This document shows, piece by piece, positions 8,724 to 17,405 of a stretch of 64,000 nt of DNA. The notes under the pieces were generated by a model, which was not told the origin of the DNA, ran no database searches, and was given only the letters and a program-made list of their open reading frames with translations. Both the position numbers and the translations under genes were made by a program. Each line of letters starts with the position of its first letter. Position 1 is the first letter of the stretch. Source of the DNA: an uncultured Lachnospiraceae bacterium (GTDB lineage Bacteria; Bacillota; Clostridia; Lachnospirales; Lachnospiraceae); the NCBI GenBank assembly GCA_910578645.1, contig CAJTQI010000002.1:124001-188000 (forward strand), given 5' to 3'.

Positions 8724-10352
8724 ATGGGAATAAAAAGTAAAGTGAGGCAGGTTGTGAAGCGCAAGGTGTCTATGGGAACGAGAAGAATCGTCATTATATT
8801 GTTGTGGTTAGCCCTGTGGCAGCTTGCGGCGGTGTGGACGGACAACCAGATACTTCTGGTGGGCCCGGCGAAGGTTCTTTATGCGCTTGCACAGAATGTG
8901 GCGTCACCGGATTTTTTTAAAATTATTTGCTATTCTTTGATAAGGATTGGGCTGGGATTTTTCCTTGCCCTTTTTCTTGGTATTTTGCTTGGGGCTGTGG
9001 GTTACCGGTTACCGGTTATGGCGGAAATTTTGGAGCCTGCGGTCCAGGCGTTAAAGTCGGTTCCGGTGGCGTCTTTTGTGGTTCTTCTATTGATTTGGTT
9101 CGGTTCCGGTAAATTATCTTTTTTTATCAGTCTGTTAATCGTATTTCCGAATGTATATGTGAATACGATTGCAGGATTAAAAAGCACGGACACGAAATTA
9201 CTGGAGATGGCAAAGGTGTTTGGTATGGGCAGGCGGAACCGTTTCTTCTATATATATAGACCGGCTCTTATGCCATATTTAAATAGCTGTCTTAAGGTAT
9301 CCCTTGGTATGGGGTGGAAATCCGGCGTGGCGGCGGAAGTAATCGGATTGCCTGATTATTCGCTGGGGGAGAGGCTCTATATGTCTAAGATATACTTGGA
9401 TACGGCGGATGTGTTTGCTTGGACAATCACGGTTATTCTGGTAAGCTATGTATTTGAAAAGGCAGTGCTGCGGATTATCAGGGTGGCGGGCGCGTGGAAA
9501 CCCTATCCAGCATGTGCCATCAAGGAAGGCGGGACGCAGAAACCATATCTGCCATGCGCCGTTGCAAGGGGCAGGAGAAGGGAAAAAGACGTGCAGCAAT
9601 TAGGGGCACCTGTGATTAAAATATCCCATGTATACAAATCCTATGGAGGTATGCCCGTATTGCAGGATTGCAGCATGGAGATGGAAGCCGGACAAAGATA
9701 TCTTCTGATGGCGCCTTCGGGAGCCGGGAAGACGACGCTTTTACGCATATTGACCAGATTAGATAATGCGGATAAAGGGCAGGTTATAAATACGGCGGAA
9801 TGCATCGGGATGGTTTTCCAGGAGGACAGGTTGTGCGAGGAGTACGACGCGCTCTGCAATATCATGCTTGGCATGAGTGAGGTTGGGACAGATTTGGTGG
9901 TGCAGCGTTGGCAGAACTGTCTCAATTCCCGGGACAGGCAAGCATGTGGGGATAAGAAGAATCAGGCAAGGACACACGGGAAGTTCCGGCAAGGAAGGAT
10001 AAATGGAAAGCAGCAGATTGTAGATTATGTCAAAAGGGAAGCCTGTATGATTTTGCCGGAAGATTGTTTGACTAAACCGGTCAGGGAACTAAGCGGCGGT
10101 ATGCGAAGGCGCGTGGCGTTTCTCAGGGCGGTGCTGTCTGACGCGTGCTTCCTAATTCTGGATGAACCTTTTGCGGGGTTAGACGAGGACAGCCGTATCC
10201 GGTGTGGGGAGTACCTCATGGACAGGCTCGAGGGGAGAACACTGCTTGCCACAACCCACAGGGAGGACGATGGGCGGCTGCTTAGAGGAACTGTATTCAG
10301 GATTTCTTTAAAAGACGGTTTGGGCAGGGAAACTTGCCGGAAAGAAACTTAA
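8724..10352 (+). CDS. Fused ABC permease and ATPase (SsuC-SsuB type)
   Basis: 542 residues joining two normally separate subunits. Residues about 20-250 are a BPD-type permease with about six membrane helices and the EAA-type loop (KVFGMGRRNRFFYIYRPALMPYL). A basic linker at about 255-293 contains two similar pieces (KPYPACAI, KPYLPCAV). The ATPase follows: Walker A APSGAGKTT (first glycine replaced by alanine), Q-loop VFQEDRL, signature LSGGMRRR, Walker B FLILDEPFAGLD and switch histidine ATTHRED. A hydrophilic insertion of about 40 residues lies between Q-loop and signature. The exact start is uncertain; another possible start is ATG 8772. Confidence 0.85.
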   Translation: MGIKSKVRQVVKRKVSMGTRRIVIILLWLALWQLAAVWTDNQILLVGPAKVLYALAQNVASPDFFKIICYSLIRIGLGFFLALFLGILLGAVGYRLPVMAEILEPAVQALKSVPVASFVVLLLIWFGSGKLSFFISLLIVFPNVYVNTIAGLKSTDTKLLEMAKVFGMGRRNRFFYIYRPALMPYLNSCLKVSLGMGWKSGVAAEVIGLPDYSLGERLYMSKIYLDTADVFAWTITVILVSYVFEKAVLRIIRVAGAWKPYPACAIKEGGTQKPYLPCAVARGRRREKDVQQLGAPVIKISHVYKSYGGMPVLQDCSMEMEAGQRYLLMAPSGAGKTTLLRILTRLDNADKGQVINTAECIGMVFQEDRLCEEYDALCNIMLGMSEVGTDLVVQRWQNCLNSRDRQACGDKKNQARTHGKFRQGRINGKQQIVDYVKREACMILPEDCLTKPVRELSGGMRRRVAFLRAVLSDACFLILDEPFAGLDEDSRIRCGEYLMDRLEGRTLLATTHREDDGRLLRGTVFRISLKDGLGRETCRKET

Positions 10353-10384
10353 TAAACTATGTACTAGTATTTTCCAAAAGTTTG

Positions 10385-10393
10385 TGCTATAAT
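10385..10393 (+). promoter_or_regulatory. Extended -10 promoter of tig
   Basis: TG-n-TATAAT with no good -35 box, about 110 bp before tig. Confidence 0.45.
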
Positions 10394-10500
10394 GCTTAAA
10401 TGACTGTGACTAGGAGTAAATTTAAGGCTTTTGATAGTTTACCAGAGAATAGTTGTGGAGAAGATATGTTGCAGAGGCAGTTGAAGGAGGAACCCATACA

Positions 10501-11793
10501 ATGAGTTTACAGGTGGAGAAATTAGAAAAGAACATGGCGAAACTTACCATTGAGACGAGCGCGGAAGAGCTGGAGAAGGCGATTGAGAAAGCTTACCAGA
10601 AACAGAAGAAGCAGATTAGCATTCCGGGCTTTCGGAAGGGTAAAGTGCCGCGCCAGATGGTAGAGAAGATGTACGGCAAGGAAGTGTTCTATGAGGATGC
10701 TGCCAATGAGCTGATTCCGGACGCTTATGATAAGGCAATGGAAGAGTGCGAAGAGGATATCGTATCTTCTCCCAAGATTGAGGTGACACAGATTGAGGCT
10801 GGTAAGCCTTTTGTATTCACTGCGCTTGTGGCGTTGAAGCCGGAAGTGAAGTTAGGTAAATACAAAGGCGTAAAGATTGACAAGATTGATACGGAAGTCA
10901 CAGAGGAGGAAGTGGACGCCGAGATTAACAAAGAGCGTGAGAACAATGCCAGGAATATCACAGTGGAAGATAGGGCGGTTAAGGACGGCGATATGACGAC
11001 TCTTGACTTTGAAGGATTCGTGGACGGCGTGGCTTTCGAGGGCGGCAAGGGTGAGAATTATCCGTTGACCATCGGTTCAGGCGCGTTTATTCCCGGATTT
11101 GAAGAACAGCTTGTGGGCGCTGAGATTGGCAAGGAAGTGGAAGTGAAAGTGACTTTCCCTGAAGATTACCAGGCAGAGAACTTAAAGGGTAAAGATGCCG
11201 TATTCAAATGTACCGTAAAAGAGATTAAAGAGAAAGAACTTCCTGAGCTTGACGATGAATTTGCAAGCGAGGTATCCGAGTTTGAGACAATGGCCGAGTA
11301 CCGGGAAGATGTGAAGAAAAACCTGACTGAGAAGAAAGAAAAGGACGCAAAGAACGCCAGGGAAGAGGCTGCGGTTCAGGCGGCTGTGGAAGCCTGTGAG
11401 ATGGAGATTCCCGACGCGATGTTAGAGACACAGCAGAAACAGATGGTGGACGAGTTCGCACAGAGGATTACCATGCAGGGGCTTTCCATGGAGCAGTACT
11501 TCCAGTTCACAGGTACAAATTACCAGAAGATGGTAGAACAGGTGAAACCTCAGGCGGAAGAACGCATCAAGGCAAGGTTGGTGCTTGAGGCAGTGGTAGC
11601 GGCTGAGAAGATTGAAGTTACCGAGGAAGAGTACGACAAAGAGTTAGGAACCATGGCGGAAGTTTACCAGATGGAAATTGACAAGGTAAGAGACCTCATG
11701 GGAGAGAGAGAGAAGAAGAATATGATGCAGGATTTGGCTGTCAGAAAAGCGGCTGAGTTCATTGCGGAGAATGCGAAGGAGAGCAAGAAATAA
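10501..11793 (+). CDS. tig: Trigger factor
   Basis: 430 residues, normal length. Ribosome-associated chaperone and peptidyl-prolyl isomerase that receives nascent chains. The ribosome-binding domain carries the signature GFRKGKVPRQM (about 42-52); the FKBP-like PPIase domain is about 150-240 (DFEGFVDGVAFEGGKGENYPLTIGSG); the helical chaperone C-terminus follows. ATG 10501 follows GGAGGAACCCATACA; the in-frame upstream ATG lacks a site. First of tig-clpP-clpX, so folding and degradation of new chains are co-located. Confidence 0.97.
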   Translation: MSLQVEKLEKNMAKLTIETSAEELEKAIEKAYQKQKKQISIPGFRKGKVPRQMVEKMYGKEVFYEDAANELIPDAYDKAMEECEEDIVSSPKIEVTQIEAGKPFVFTALVALKPEVKLGKYKGVKIDKIDTEVTEEEVDAEINKERENNARNITVEDRAVKDGDMTTLDFEGFVDGVAFEGGKGENYPLTIGSGAFIPGFEEQLVGAEIGKEVEVKVTFPEDYQAENLKGKDAVFKCTVKEIKEKELPELDDEFASEVSEFETMAEYREDVKKNLTEKKEKDAKNAREEAAVQAAVEACEMEIPDAMLETQQKQMVDEFAQRITMQGLSMEQYFQFTGTNYQKMVEQVKPQAEERIKARLVLEAVVAAEKIEVTEEEYDKELGTMAEVYQMEIDKVRDLMGEREKKNMMQDLAVRKAAEFIAENAKESKK

Positions 11794-11836
11794 TTGCTCT
11801 GGTTGATATGGTTAAATGAGAAATGGAGGAATCGGT

Positions 11837-12430
11837 ATGCCGTTAATACCTTATGTCATTGAGCAGACTTCCAAAGGGGAACGCTCTTACGACATTTATT
11901 CAAGATTGTTGAAGGAAAGAATTATCTTTTTAGGGGAAGAGGTCAATGATGCTTCTGCCAGTGTGATTGTGGCGCAGATGTTGTTTTTGGAGTCTGAGGA
12001 CCCTGAGAAGGATATTCATTTGTATATCAACAGCCCGGGTGGTGTGATTACTGCAGGGATGGCAATCTATGACACTATGAATTTTATTAAATGTGATGTG
12101 TCTACCGTGTGTATCGGCATGGCGGCAAGCATGGGGGCTTTCCTGTTAGCAGGCGGCGCTAAAGGTAAGCGTATGGCGCTTCCCAATGCGGAGATTATGA
12201 TTCATCAACCAGCAGGCGGGGCACAGGGACAGGCCACGGAGATTGAGATTACAGCGAAACATATCCTTGCAACCAAGGAGAAGATGGCAAGGATTATGGC
12301 GGAGAATACCGGACAGGATTTCGAGGTGATTATGGCGGACACCGAGAGGGATAACTGGAAGTCGGCCGAGGAAGCGCTTGCGTATGGCCTGATTGACCGT
12401 ATTATCACCAATCATGCCAGTGCCGTATAA
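11837..12430 (+). CDS. clpP: ATP-dependent Clp protease proteolytic subunit
   Basis: 197 residues. The serine protease triad is visible at Ser98 (GMAASMGAF), His123 (IMIHQP) and Asp172 (ERDNW), at the same numbering as Bacillus ClpP. ClpP forms a 14-mer chamber fed by ClpX or other Clp ATPases. The start is ATG 11837 after GGAGGAATCGGT; the ATG at 11816 lies upstream of the site. It lies 43 bp after tig and 62 bp before clpX, very probably one operon. I saw no CtsR heptad operator in the gaps. Confidence 0.98.
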   Translation: MPLIPYVIEQTSKGERSYDIYSRLLKERIIFLGEEVNDASASVIVAQMLFLESEDPEKDIHLYINSPGGVITAGMAIYDTMNFIKCDVSTVCIGMAASMGAFLLAGGAKGKRMALPNAEIMIHQPAGGAQGQATEIEITAKHILATKEKMARIMAENTGQDFEVIMADTERDNWKSAEEALAYGLIDRIITNHASAV

Positions 12431-12492
12431 AGAAGGGAATCTGAGAAGAGCTTTGGCATAATTATTGAAGAAGAAAGGCATGGAACGTTAAA

Positions 12493-13758
12493 ATGGCAGG
12501 AAGAAATTCTGACGACAAGGTAAGATGTTCTTTTTGCAATAAAACCCAGGACCAGGTCAGGAAACTGATTGCGGGTCCTGCAGGTGTCTATATATGCGAT
12601 GAATGCGTGGATATCTGTGCGGATATTATCGAGGAGGAATATGAGGACGAGCCGGATGTGGAGGAGATGGAGATTAATCTCCTAAAGCCGGTGGAAATCA
12701 AGAAATTCCTGGATGATTATGTAATCGGGCAGGAGGATGCCAAGAAAGTGTTGGCTGTTTCCGTATATAATCATTATAAACGTGTTATGGCGCCGCAGGA
12801 AGAAGACGGGGTGGAGTTGCAAAAGAGCAATATCATTATGATTGGACCTACGGGTTCTGGCAAAACCTATCTTGCACAAACGTTGGCGAAAATTATCAAT
12901 GTTCCTTTTGCGATTGCTGATGCCACCACATTGACCGAGGCGGGTTATGTGGGTGAGGATGTGGAGAATATTCTGCTCAAACTGATTCAGGCGGCAGATT
13001 ATGACATTGACAGGGCACAGTATGGCATTATTTACATTGACGAGATTGATAAGATTACGAAGAAAAGTGAGAATGTGTCCATTACCAGGGATGTGTCCGG
13101 TGAGGGAGTTCAACAGGCTTTGCTAAAGATTATTGAGGGTACGGTGGCCAGTGTGCCGCCCCAGGGAGGCAGGAAGCATCCCCACCAGGAGTTGCTTCAG
13201 ATAGATACTTCAAACATCCTCTTTATATGTGGCGGCGCGTTTGACGGTTTGGAAAAGATTGTGGAGGAACGGCTTGACCGTAACTCGATAGGCTTTAACG
13301 CACAGATTAAGGAGAAGAGCAGTAAGGATATCGGCGCGGTGCTTAAGGAAGTGGCGCCCCAGGATTTAATGAAGTTTGGGCTGATTCCTGAGTTTATCGG
13401 GCGTGTGCCCATTACCGTCACATTGGAAGGACTGGATAAGGAATCTTTGGTACGTATTTTGAAAGAGCCGAAGAATGCACTGATTAAGCAGTACCAGAAG
13501 TTGTTTGAGTTTGATGAGGTGAAACTGGGTGTGGATGAAGAGGCAGTGGAAGAGATTGCACGCCTAGCTTTCGAGCGTAAGACAGGAGCACGAGGGCTTC
13601 GGTCTATTATGGAAAATGTGATGATGGATATTATGTATGAGATTCCGTCGGATGATAATATTGCGGAATGCGTACTGACTAAGGATGCAGTGGACGGCAA
13701 AGAGAAACCTCGTATTCTCTACCGAAACAAATTATTGCAGGCCGAGAAACGAGCTTGA
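12493..13758 (+). CDS. clpX: Clp protease ATP-binding subunit ClpX
   Basis: 421 residues. The N-terminal C4 zinc-binding domain has CSFC (12-15) and CDEC (35-38). The AAA+ module follows: Walker A GPTGSGKTYLAQ, pore loop GYVGED, Walker B IIYIDEIDKI, the RERDK-equivalent GRVPITVTLEGL region, sensor-2 GARGLRS. It unfolds substrates and passes them to ClpP. The start follows AAGAAAGG. The pairing with clpP and tig is standard in clostridia. Confidence 0.98.
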   Translation: MAGRNSDDKVRCSFCNKTQDQVRKLIAGPAGVYICDECVDICADIIEEEYEDEPDVEEMEINLLKPVEIKKFLDDYVIGQEDAKKVLAVSVYNHYKRVMAPQEEDGVELQKSNIIMIGPTGSGKTYLAQTLAKIINVPFAIADATTLTEAGYVGEDVENILLKLIQAADYDIDRAQYGIIYIDEIDKITKKSENVSITRDVSGEGVQQALLKIIEGTVASVPPQGGRKHPHQELLQIDTSNILFICGGAFDGLEKIVEERLDRNSIGFNAQIKEKSSKDIGAVLKEVAPQDLMKFGLIPEFIGRVPITVTLEGLDKESLVRILKEPKNALIKQYQKLFEFDEVKLGVDEEAVEEIARLAFERKTGARGLRSIMENVMMDIMYEIPSDDNIAECVLTKDAVDGKEKPRILYRNKLLQAEKRA

Positions 13759-13761
13759 GTA

Positions 13762-13789
13762 AAACGTCGCCGAATCTTCGGCGGCGTTT
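13762..13789 (+). terminator. Hairpin terminator after clpX
   Basis: AAACGTCGCCGAA pairs with TTCGGCGGCGTTT (one wobble), followed by a weak T-rich tract (TGTGTC). Probably ends or reduces tig-clpP-clpX transcription before lon. Confidence 0.65.
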
Positions 13790-13871
13790 GTGTCTATGCG
13801 CAGATGTGAGTCGGATTTTATTCTGACAGGTTGGGACGTAGTAGGACGAAATAGGGTTAGACAGGTAAATA

Positions 13872-14090
13872 GATTGAAAAATCATGCCGATGCACTGTTT
13901 TTTCAATCGGCAATTTGAGTCAGAGCCTCAAATGTGTGCTAATCGCAGATGAGAAATCGCCTTCGCGAATTTCTCATCGCGGGTCATCGCAGTAAACTGC
14001 TCTGACATGGGTGATTAGATTGAAAAATCGGAAATTTTTCAATTTTCTATTTAAGCAGTATCGCAAGCAAGCTTGCGATATGCATGGGGA
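13872..14090 (+). repeat. Four-hairpin array in front of lon
   Basis: Hairpins in order: GATTGAAAAA/TTTTTCAATC (13872-13908); GTCAGAGC/GCTCTGAC (13919-14006) enclosing ATGAGAAAT/ATTTCTCAT; TTGAAAAAT/ATTTTTCAA (14020-14042); TATCGCAAGC/GCTTGCGATA (14059-14080). It ends in GCATGGGGATTAGT directly before the lon ATG. The order, and the strings ATTTGAGTCA-AGC and TGACATGG-TTAG, match the array at 47.5-47.8 kb. Confidence 0.75.
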
Positions 14091-14095
14091 TTAGT

Positions 14096-16582
14096 ATGGA
14101 AAGAGAATTGGACAACAAACAGGATTATCAGAATATCAATACGTTTACGTATCTGGGAGAGATGGGGACAGAAGAGCTCCCCACCGTGGCTTTGCGCGGG
14201 TTGACGATACTTCCGGGTATGGTGATACATTTTGACTTAAACAGAAAGAAATCAATTGAAGCGGTGGAGCAGGCAATGCTTGGCGACCAGAGGCTGTTTG
14301 TCGTGACACAGCGGGATGTGGAAGAGGAAGAGCCGGATTTTGATGGAATTTACGACGTCGGTACTGTGGCAGTCATTAAGCAGGTTACGAAGCTGCCGGG
14401 GCATACGTTGCGGGTGTTGGTGGAAGGTAAGTCCAGGGCAAGGTTATATGGGCTGAACAGCGCCTATGATTATCTTGTGGCGAAGGTGTCATATGAGAAC
14501 GACGATATGACAGGGATTACGGATTCTGCGCAGGAGGCGATGACCAGAACAGTCAAAGAAGCTTTTTCGGCATATTATACATGTTTTCCGAAAGTGGGCA
14601 AGGCGGTGGCAGACCAGATTGAGGATACTATGCCGCTTGGCCAACTGTTGGACTGCATTACGATTAACATGCCTCTTACCGTGTCGGATAAACAGAAGAT
14701 TCTGGCGGCCCTGTCGGTGCAGGAGCGTTTTGAAATATTGACGGGTATTCTCGTTCGAGAGGTAGATGTCATACATATCAAGAATGAGCTGGTTAAGAAA
14801 ATCCGTGGAAGAATAGACAAAAACCAGAGGGACTATATTCTGCGGGAGCAGATGCAGTATATTAAAGAAGAGCTGGGAGAGAACAGCACGGATTCGGACA
14901 TACAGCAGTTTGGGGCCGCCGTGGAGAAACTGAAGGCAGGCAAAGAAGTAAAGGATAAAATACGCAAGGAGATTGAACGGTATAAGAATGTGGCCGGAAG
15001 CCATTCTGAGGGCGCGGTGGAGCGTGCTTATATTGAGACTTTGCTTGAAATGCCCTGGGATAAGGCGTCCAAAGATAACAAAAGCCTGGCGCGGGCCGAG
15101 GGTATTTTAAATGAGCAGCATTACGGACTAGAAAAGGTAAAAGAACGGATTTTGGAATATCTGGCGGTGCGAGCCTTATCCGGTAAAGGCCAGGGACCGA
15201 TTATCTGTCTTGTGGGACCGCCCGGCACGGGTAAGACTTCCGTGGCTAAGAGTGTGGCGGAGGCATTGAATAAGAAGTATGTCAGGATATGCCTTGGAGG
15301 TGTCCGGGATGAGGCGGAAATCAGAGGACACCGCAAGACTTATGTGGGAGCCATGCCAGGCAGGATTACCAATGCCATACGGCAGGCGGGGGTCAAGAAT
15401 CCGCTGCTTTTGTTGGATGAAATCGATAAGGTGGGCAATGATTATAAGGGGGACCCCAGCGCGGCCTTGTTGGAAGTGCTTGACGGTGAGCAAAACGGCG
15501 CTTTCCGTGACCACTACGTAGAGATTCCGATTGATTTATCGGAGGTGTTGTTTATTGCCACTGCGAATACTACCGATACGATTCCGAAACCCCTTCTGGA
15601 CCGTATGGAATTGATTGAAGTAAACAGTTATACGGCCAACGAGAAATTCCATATTGCCAGACAGCACCTGGTGGAGAAGCAGCTTAAAAGAAACGGCATA
15701 GAGGCGGACAGGCTTGCATTTACGGATGAAGCGCTGCGGAGGATGATAAGCGCCTACACAAGAGAGGCGGGTGTGCGTGGACTGGAGCGCCAAATAGGAG
15801 CCGTTTGCCGCAAGGTGGCCAGGAAGATTCTGGAAACCAGACAGAAGGAGAGCGAGTCTGCGCGTCGTGCAAAGCAGAAAGCGCCCGGTGAAACGGCGGA
15901 TTTGACAGCCGGCCAGGATACTGGGGATAGGAAGGCGGAATTGACCGCTAAAGTCGTAGTAGATGCAGAGAACCTTGTAGAGTATCTGGGGAAACCGAAA
16001 TATACACAGGATAAAATTTCCGGCCAGGATGAAGTGGGTATTGTCCGTGGACTTGCGTGGACGAGCGTTGGCGGAGATACCTTACAGATTGAAGTCAATG
16101 TGATGCCAGGAGACGGCGAAATTGACTTAACAGGTCAGATGGGCGATGTGATGAAAGAATCGGCACGGATAGCCTTAAGTTATGTGCGCTCTGTCAGTGA
16201 TGCCTACCAGATTCCGGAAGAGACCTACACAAAGAAAGATTTCCACATCCATATACCGGAGGGGGCAGTGCCGAAGGACGGCCCTTCTGCGGGTATTACC
16301 ATGGCTACGGCAATTCTGTCGGCAGCCACAGGCATTCCGGTGCGTGCTGACCTGGCGATGACCGGTGAAGTCACTTTGCGGGGAAGGGTACTGCCGATTG
16401 GCGGCCTGAAAGAGAAAATCCTGGCGGCGAAGATGGCGGGGGTAAAGACCGTACTTGTGCCCCAGGAGAACGATAAGGATATTGCGGAGTTAGAGCAGGA
16501 AGTCACGGATGGGTTGGAAATCCATATGGTAAAGAATATGGAAGAAGTAGCAGGGTATGCTTTGAATCGGGAGAGACAGTAA
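14096..16582 (+). CDS. lon: ATP-dependent protease Lon
   Basis: 828 residues, LonA architecture. N-terminal substrate domain from about 25 (LPTVALRGLTILPGMVIHFD); AAA+ domain with Walker A VGPPGTGKTS, Walker B LLLLDEIDKV and arginine-finger region PKPLLDRME; C-terminal protease with the catalytic Ser in PKDGPSAGIT (about 731) and Lys about 40 residues later (GGLKEKILAA). A low-complexity charged insertion at about 583-622 separates AAA+ and protease domains and is longer than usual. I choose ATG 14096 using GGGGA as site; ATG 14084 overlaps it. The hairpin array directly before it may govern expression. Confidence 0.96.
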   Translation: MERELDNKQDYQNINTFTYLGEMGTEELPTVALRGLTILPGMVIHFDLNRKKSIEAVEQAMLGDQRLFVVTQRDVEEEEPDFDGIYDVGTVAVIKQVTKLPGHTLRVLVEGKSRARLYGLNSAYDYLVAKVSYENDDMTGITDSAQEAMTRTVKEAFSAYYTCFPKVGKAVADQIEDTMPLGQLLDCITINMPLTVSDKQKILAALSVQERFEILTGILVREVDVIHIKNELVKKIRGRIDKNQRDYILREQMQYIKEELGENSTDSDIQQFGAAVEKLKAGKEVKDKIRKEIERYKNVAGSHSEGAVERAYIETLLEMPWDKASKDNKSLARAEGILNEQHYGLEKVKERILEYLAVRALSGKGQGPIICLVGPPGTGKTSVAKSVAEALNKKYVRICLGGVRDEAEIRGHRKTYVGAMPGRITNAIRQAGVKNPLLLLDEIDKVGNDYKGDPSAALLEVLDGEQNGAFRDHYVEIPIDLSEVLFIATANTTDTIPKPLLDRMELIEVNSYTANEKFHIARQHLVEKQLKRNGIEADRLAFTDEALRRMISAYTREAGVRGLERQIGAVCRKVARKILETRQKESESARRAKQKAPGETADLTAGQDTGDRKAELTAKVVVDAENLVEYLGKPKYTQDKISGQDEVGIVRGLAWTSVGGDTLQIEVNVMPGDGEIDLTGQMGDVMKESARIALSYVRSVSDAYQIPEETYTKKDFHIHIPEGAVPKDGPSAGITMATAILSAATGIPVRADLAMTGEVTLRGRVLPIGGLKEKILAAKMAGVKTVLVPQENDKDIAELEQEVTDGLEIHMVKNMEEVAGYALNRERQ

Positions 16583-16656
16583 GGGATTGTCACAAACTCT
16601 TTTCATACGCAGCCATGACAAAGTTGAGACAAAAGCAACACAGGAATGAGGAAAAA

Positions 16657-17247
16657 ATGGTTATTAAGAATGTAAGTCTGGAAATTGTGTGCGGGGTCAC
16701 CAGCAAGATTCCCCAGGGAAATCTGCCGGAGGTGGCTTTTGCAGGCAAGAGCAATGTGGGGAAATCGTCGTTGATTAATGGGTTGATGAACCGTAAATCT
16801 CTGGCACGCACCAGTTCGCAGCCGGGTAAGACCCAGACCATCAATTATTATAATATTAACGGTGAAATGTATTTCGTTGATTTGCCTGGATATGGTTACG
16901 CTACGGCAAACGAGAAGGTGAAAGCGCAGTGGGGCAAGATGATAGAGGATTATCTGCACCAGTCAAAACAGCTTCGTACGGTTTTTCTTCTCGTTGATAT
17001 CAGGCACGCTCCTTCGGAGAATGACAGGATTATGTATGACTGGATATTGCGCCAGGGATATCAGCCGGTTATTATCGCGACAAAACTGGACAAAATTAAG
17101 AGGAGCCAGGTTTCAAAACAGGTTAAGCTCATATGCGATACGCTTAAGACACAAAAAGATACGGTGGTCATACCTTATTCTGCGCTGTCCAAGCAGGGGA
17201 GAGAAGAGATATATGAATTGTTAGACGGGATTCTTATGAAAGGCTGA
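16657..17247 (+). CDS. ysxC: Ribosome-biogenesis GTP-binding protein YsxC/EngB
   Basis: 196 residues. G1 AGKSNVGKSSLI, G2 region SSQPGKTQTINYY, G3 VDLPGYGYA, G4 ATKLDKI, G5 SALSKQG. This TRAFAC GTPase is required for late 50S subunit assembly. It lies 74 bp after lon, the usual clostridial neighbour, and may be cotranscribed. The start is ATG 16657 behind AATGAGGA rather than the in-frame ATG at 16615. Confidence 0.96.
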   Translation: MVIKNVSLEIVCGVTSKIPQGNLPEVAFAGKSNVGKSSLINGLMNRKSLARTSSQPGKTQTINYYNINGEMYFVDLPGYGYATANEKVKAQWGKMIEDYLHQSKQLRTVFLLVDIRHAPSENDRIMYDWILRQGYQPVIIATKLDKIKRSQVSKQVKLICDTLKTQKDTVVIPYSALSKQGREEIYELLDGILMKG

Positions 17248-17405
17248 TTGGCTACCGCCAGTCCGGCCACAGGCAATATACGGGGAGAGAGTAAAATTTC
17301 ATATGCGGCAGGTTATAAAAAGGCATAGGATGAGAATGACGTTCAAACTATCTGAAACACAGGGCAGGAGTGTAACACTATATTAGCAGAAGTGGAGGAA
17401 CTTAT

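Noticed and set aside
13872..14090. CRISPR-like array or CIRCE heat-shock operator upstream of lon
   Set aside because: The units are hairpins of different sequence, not regularly spaced direct repeats, and TTAGCACTC-N9-GAGTGCTAA is absent.
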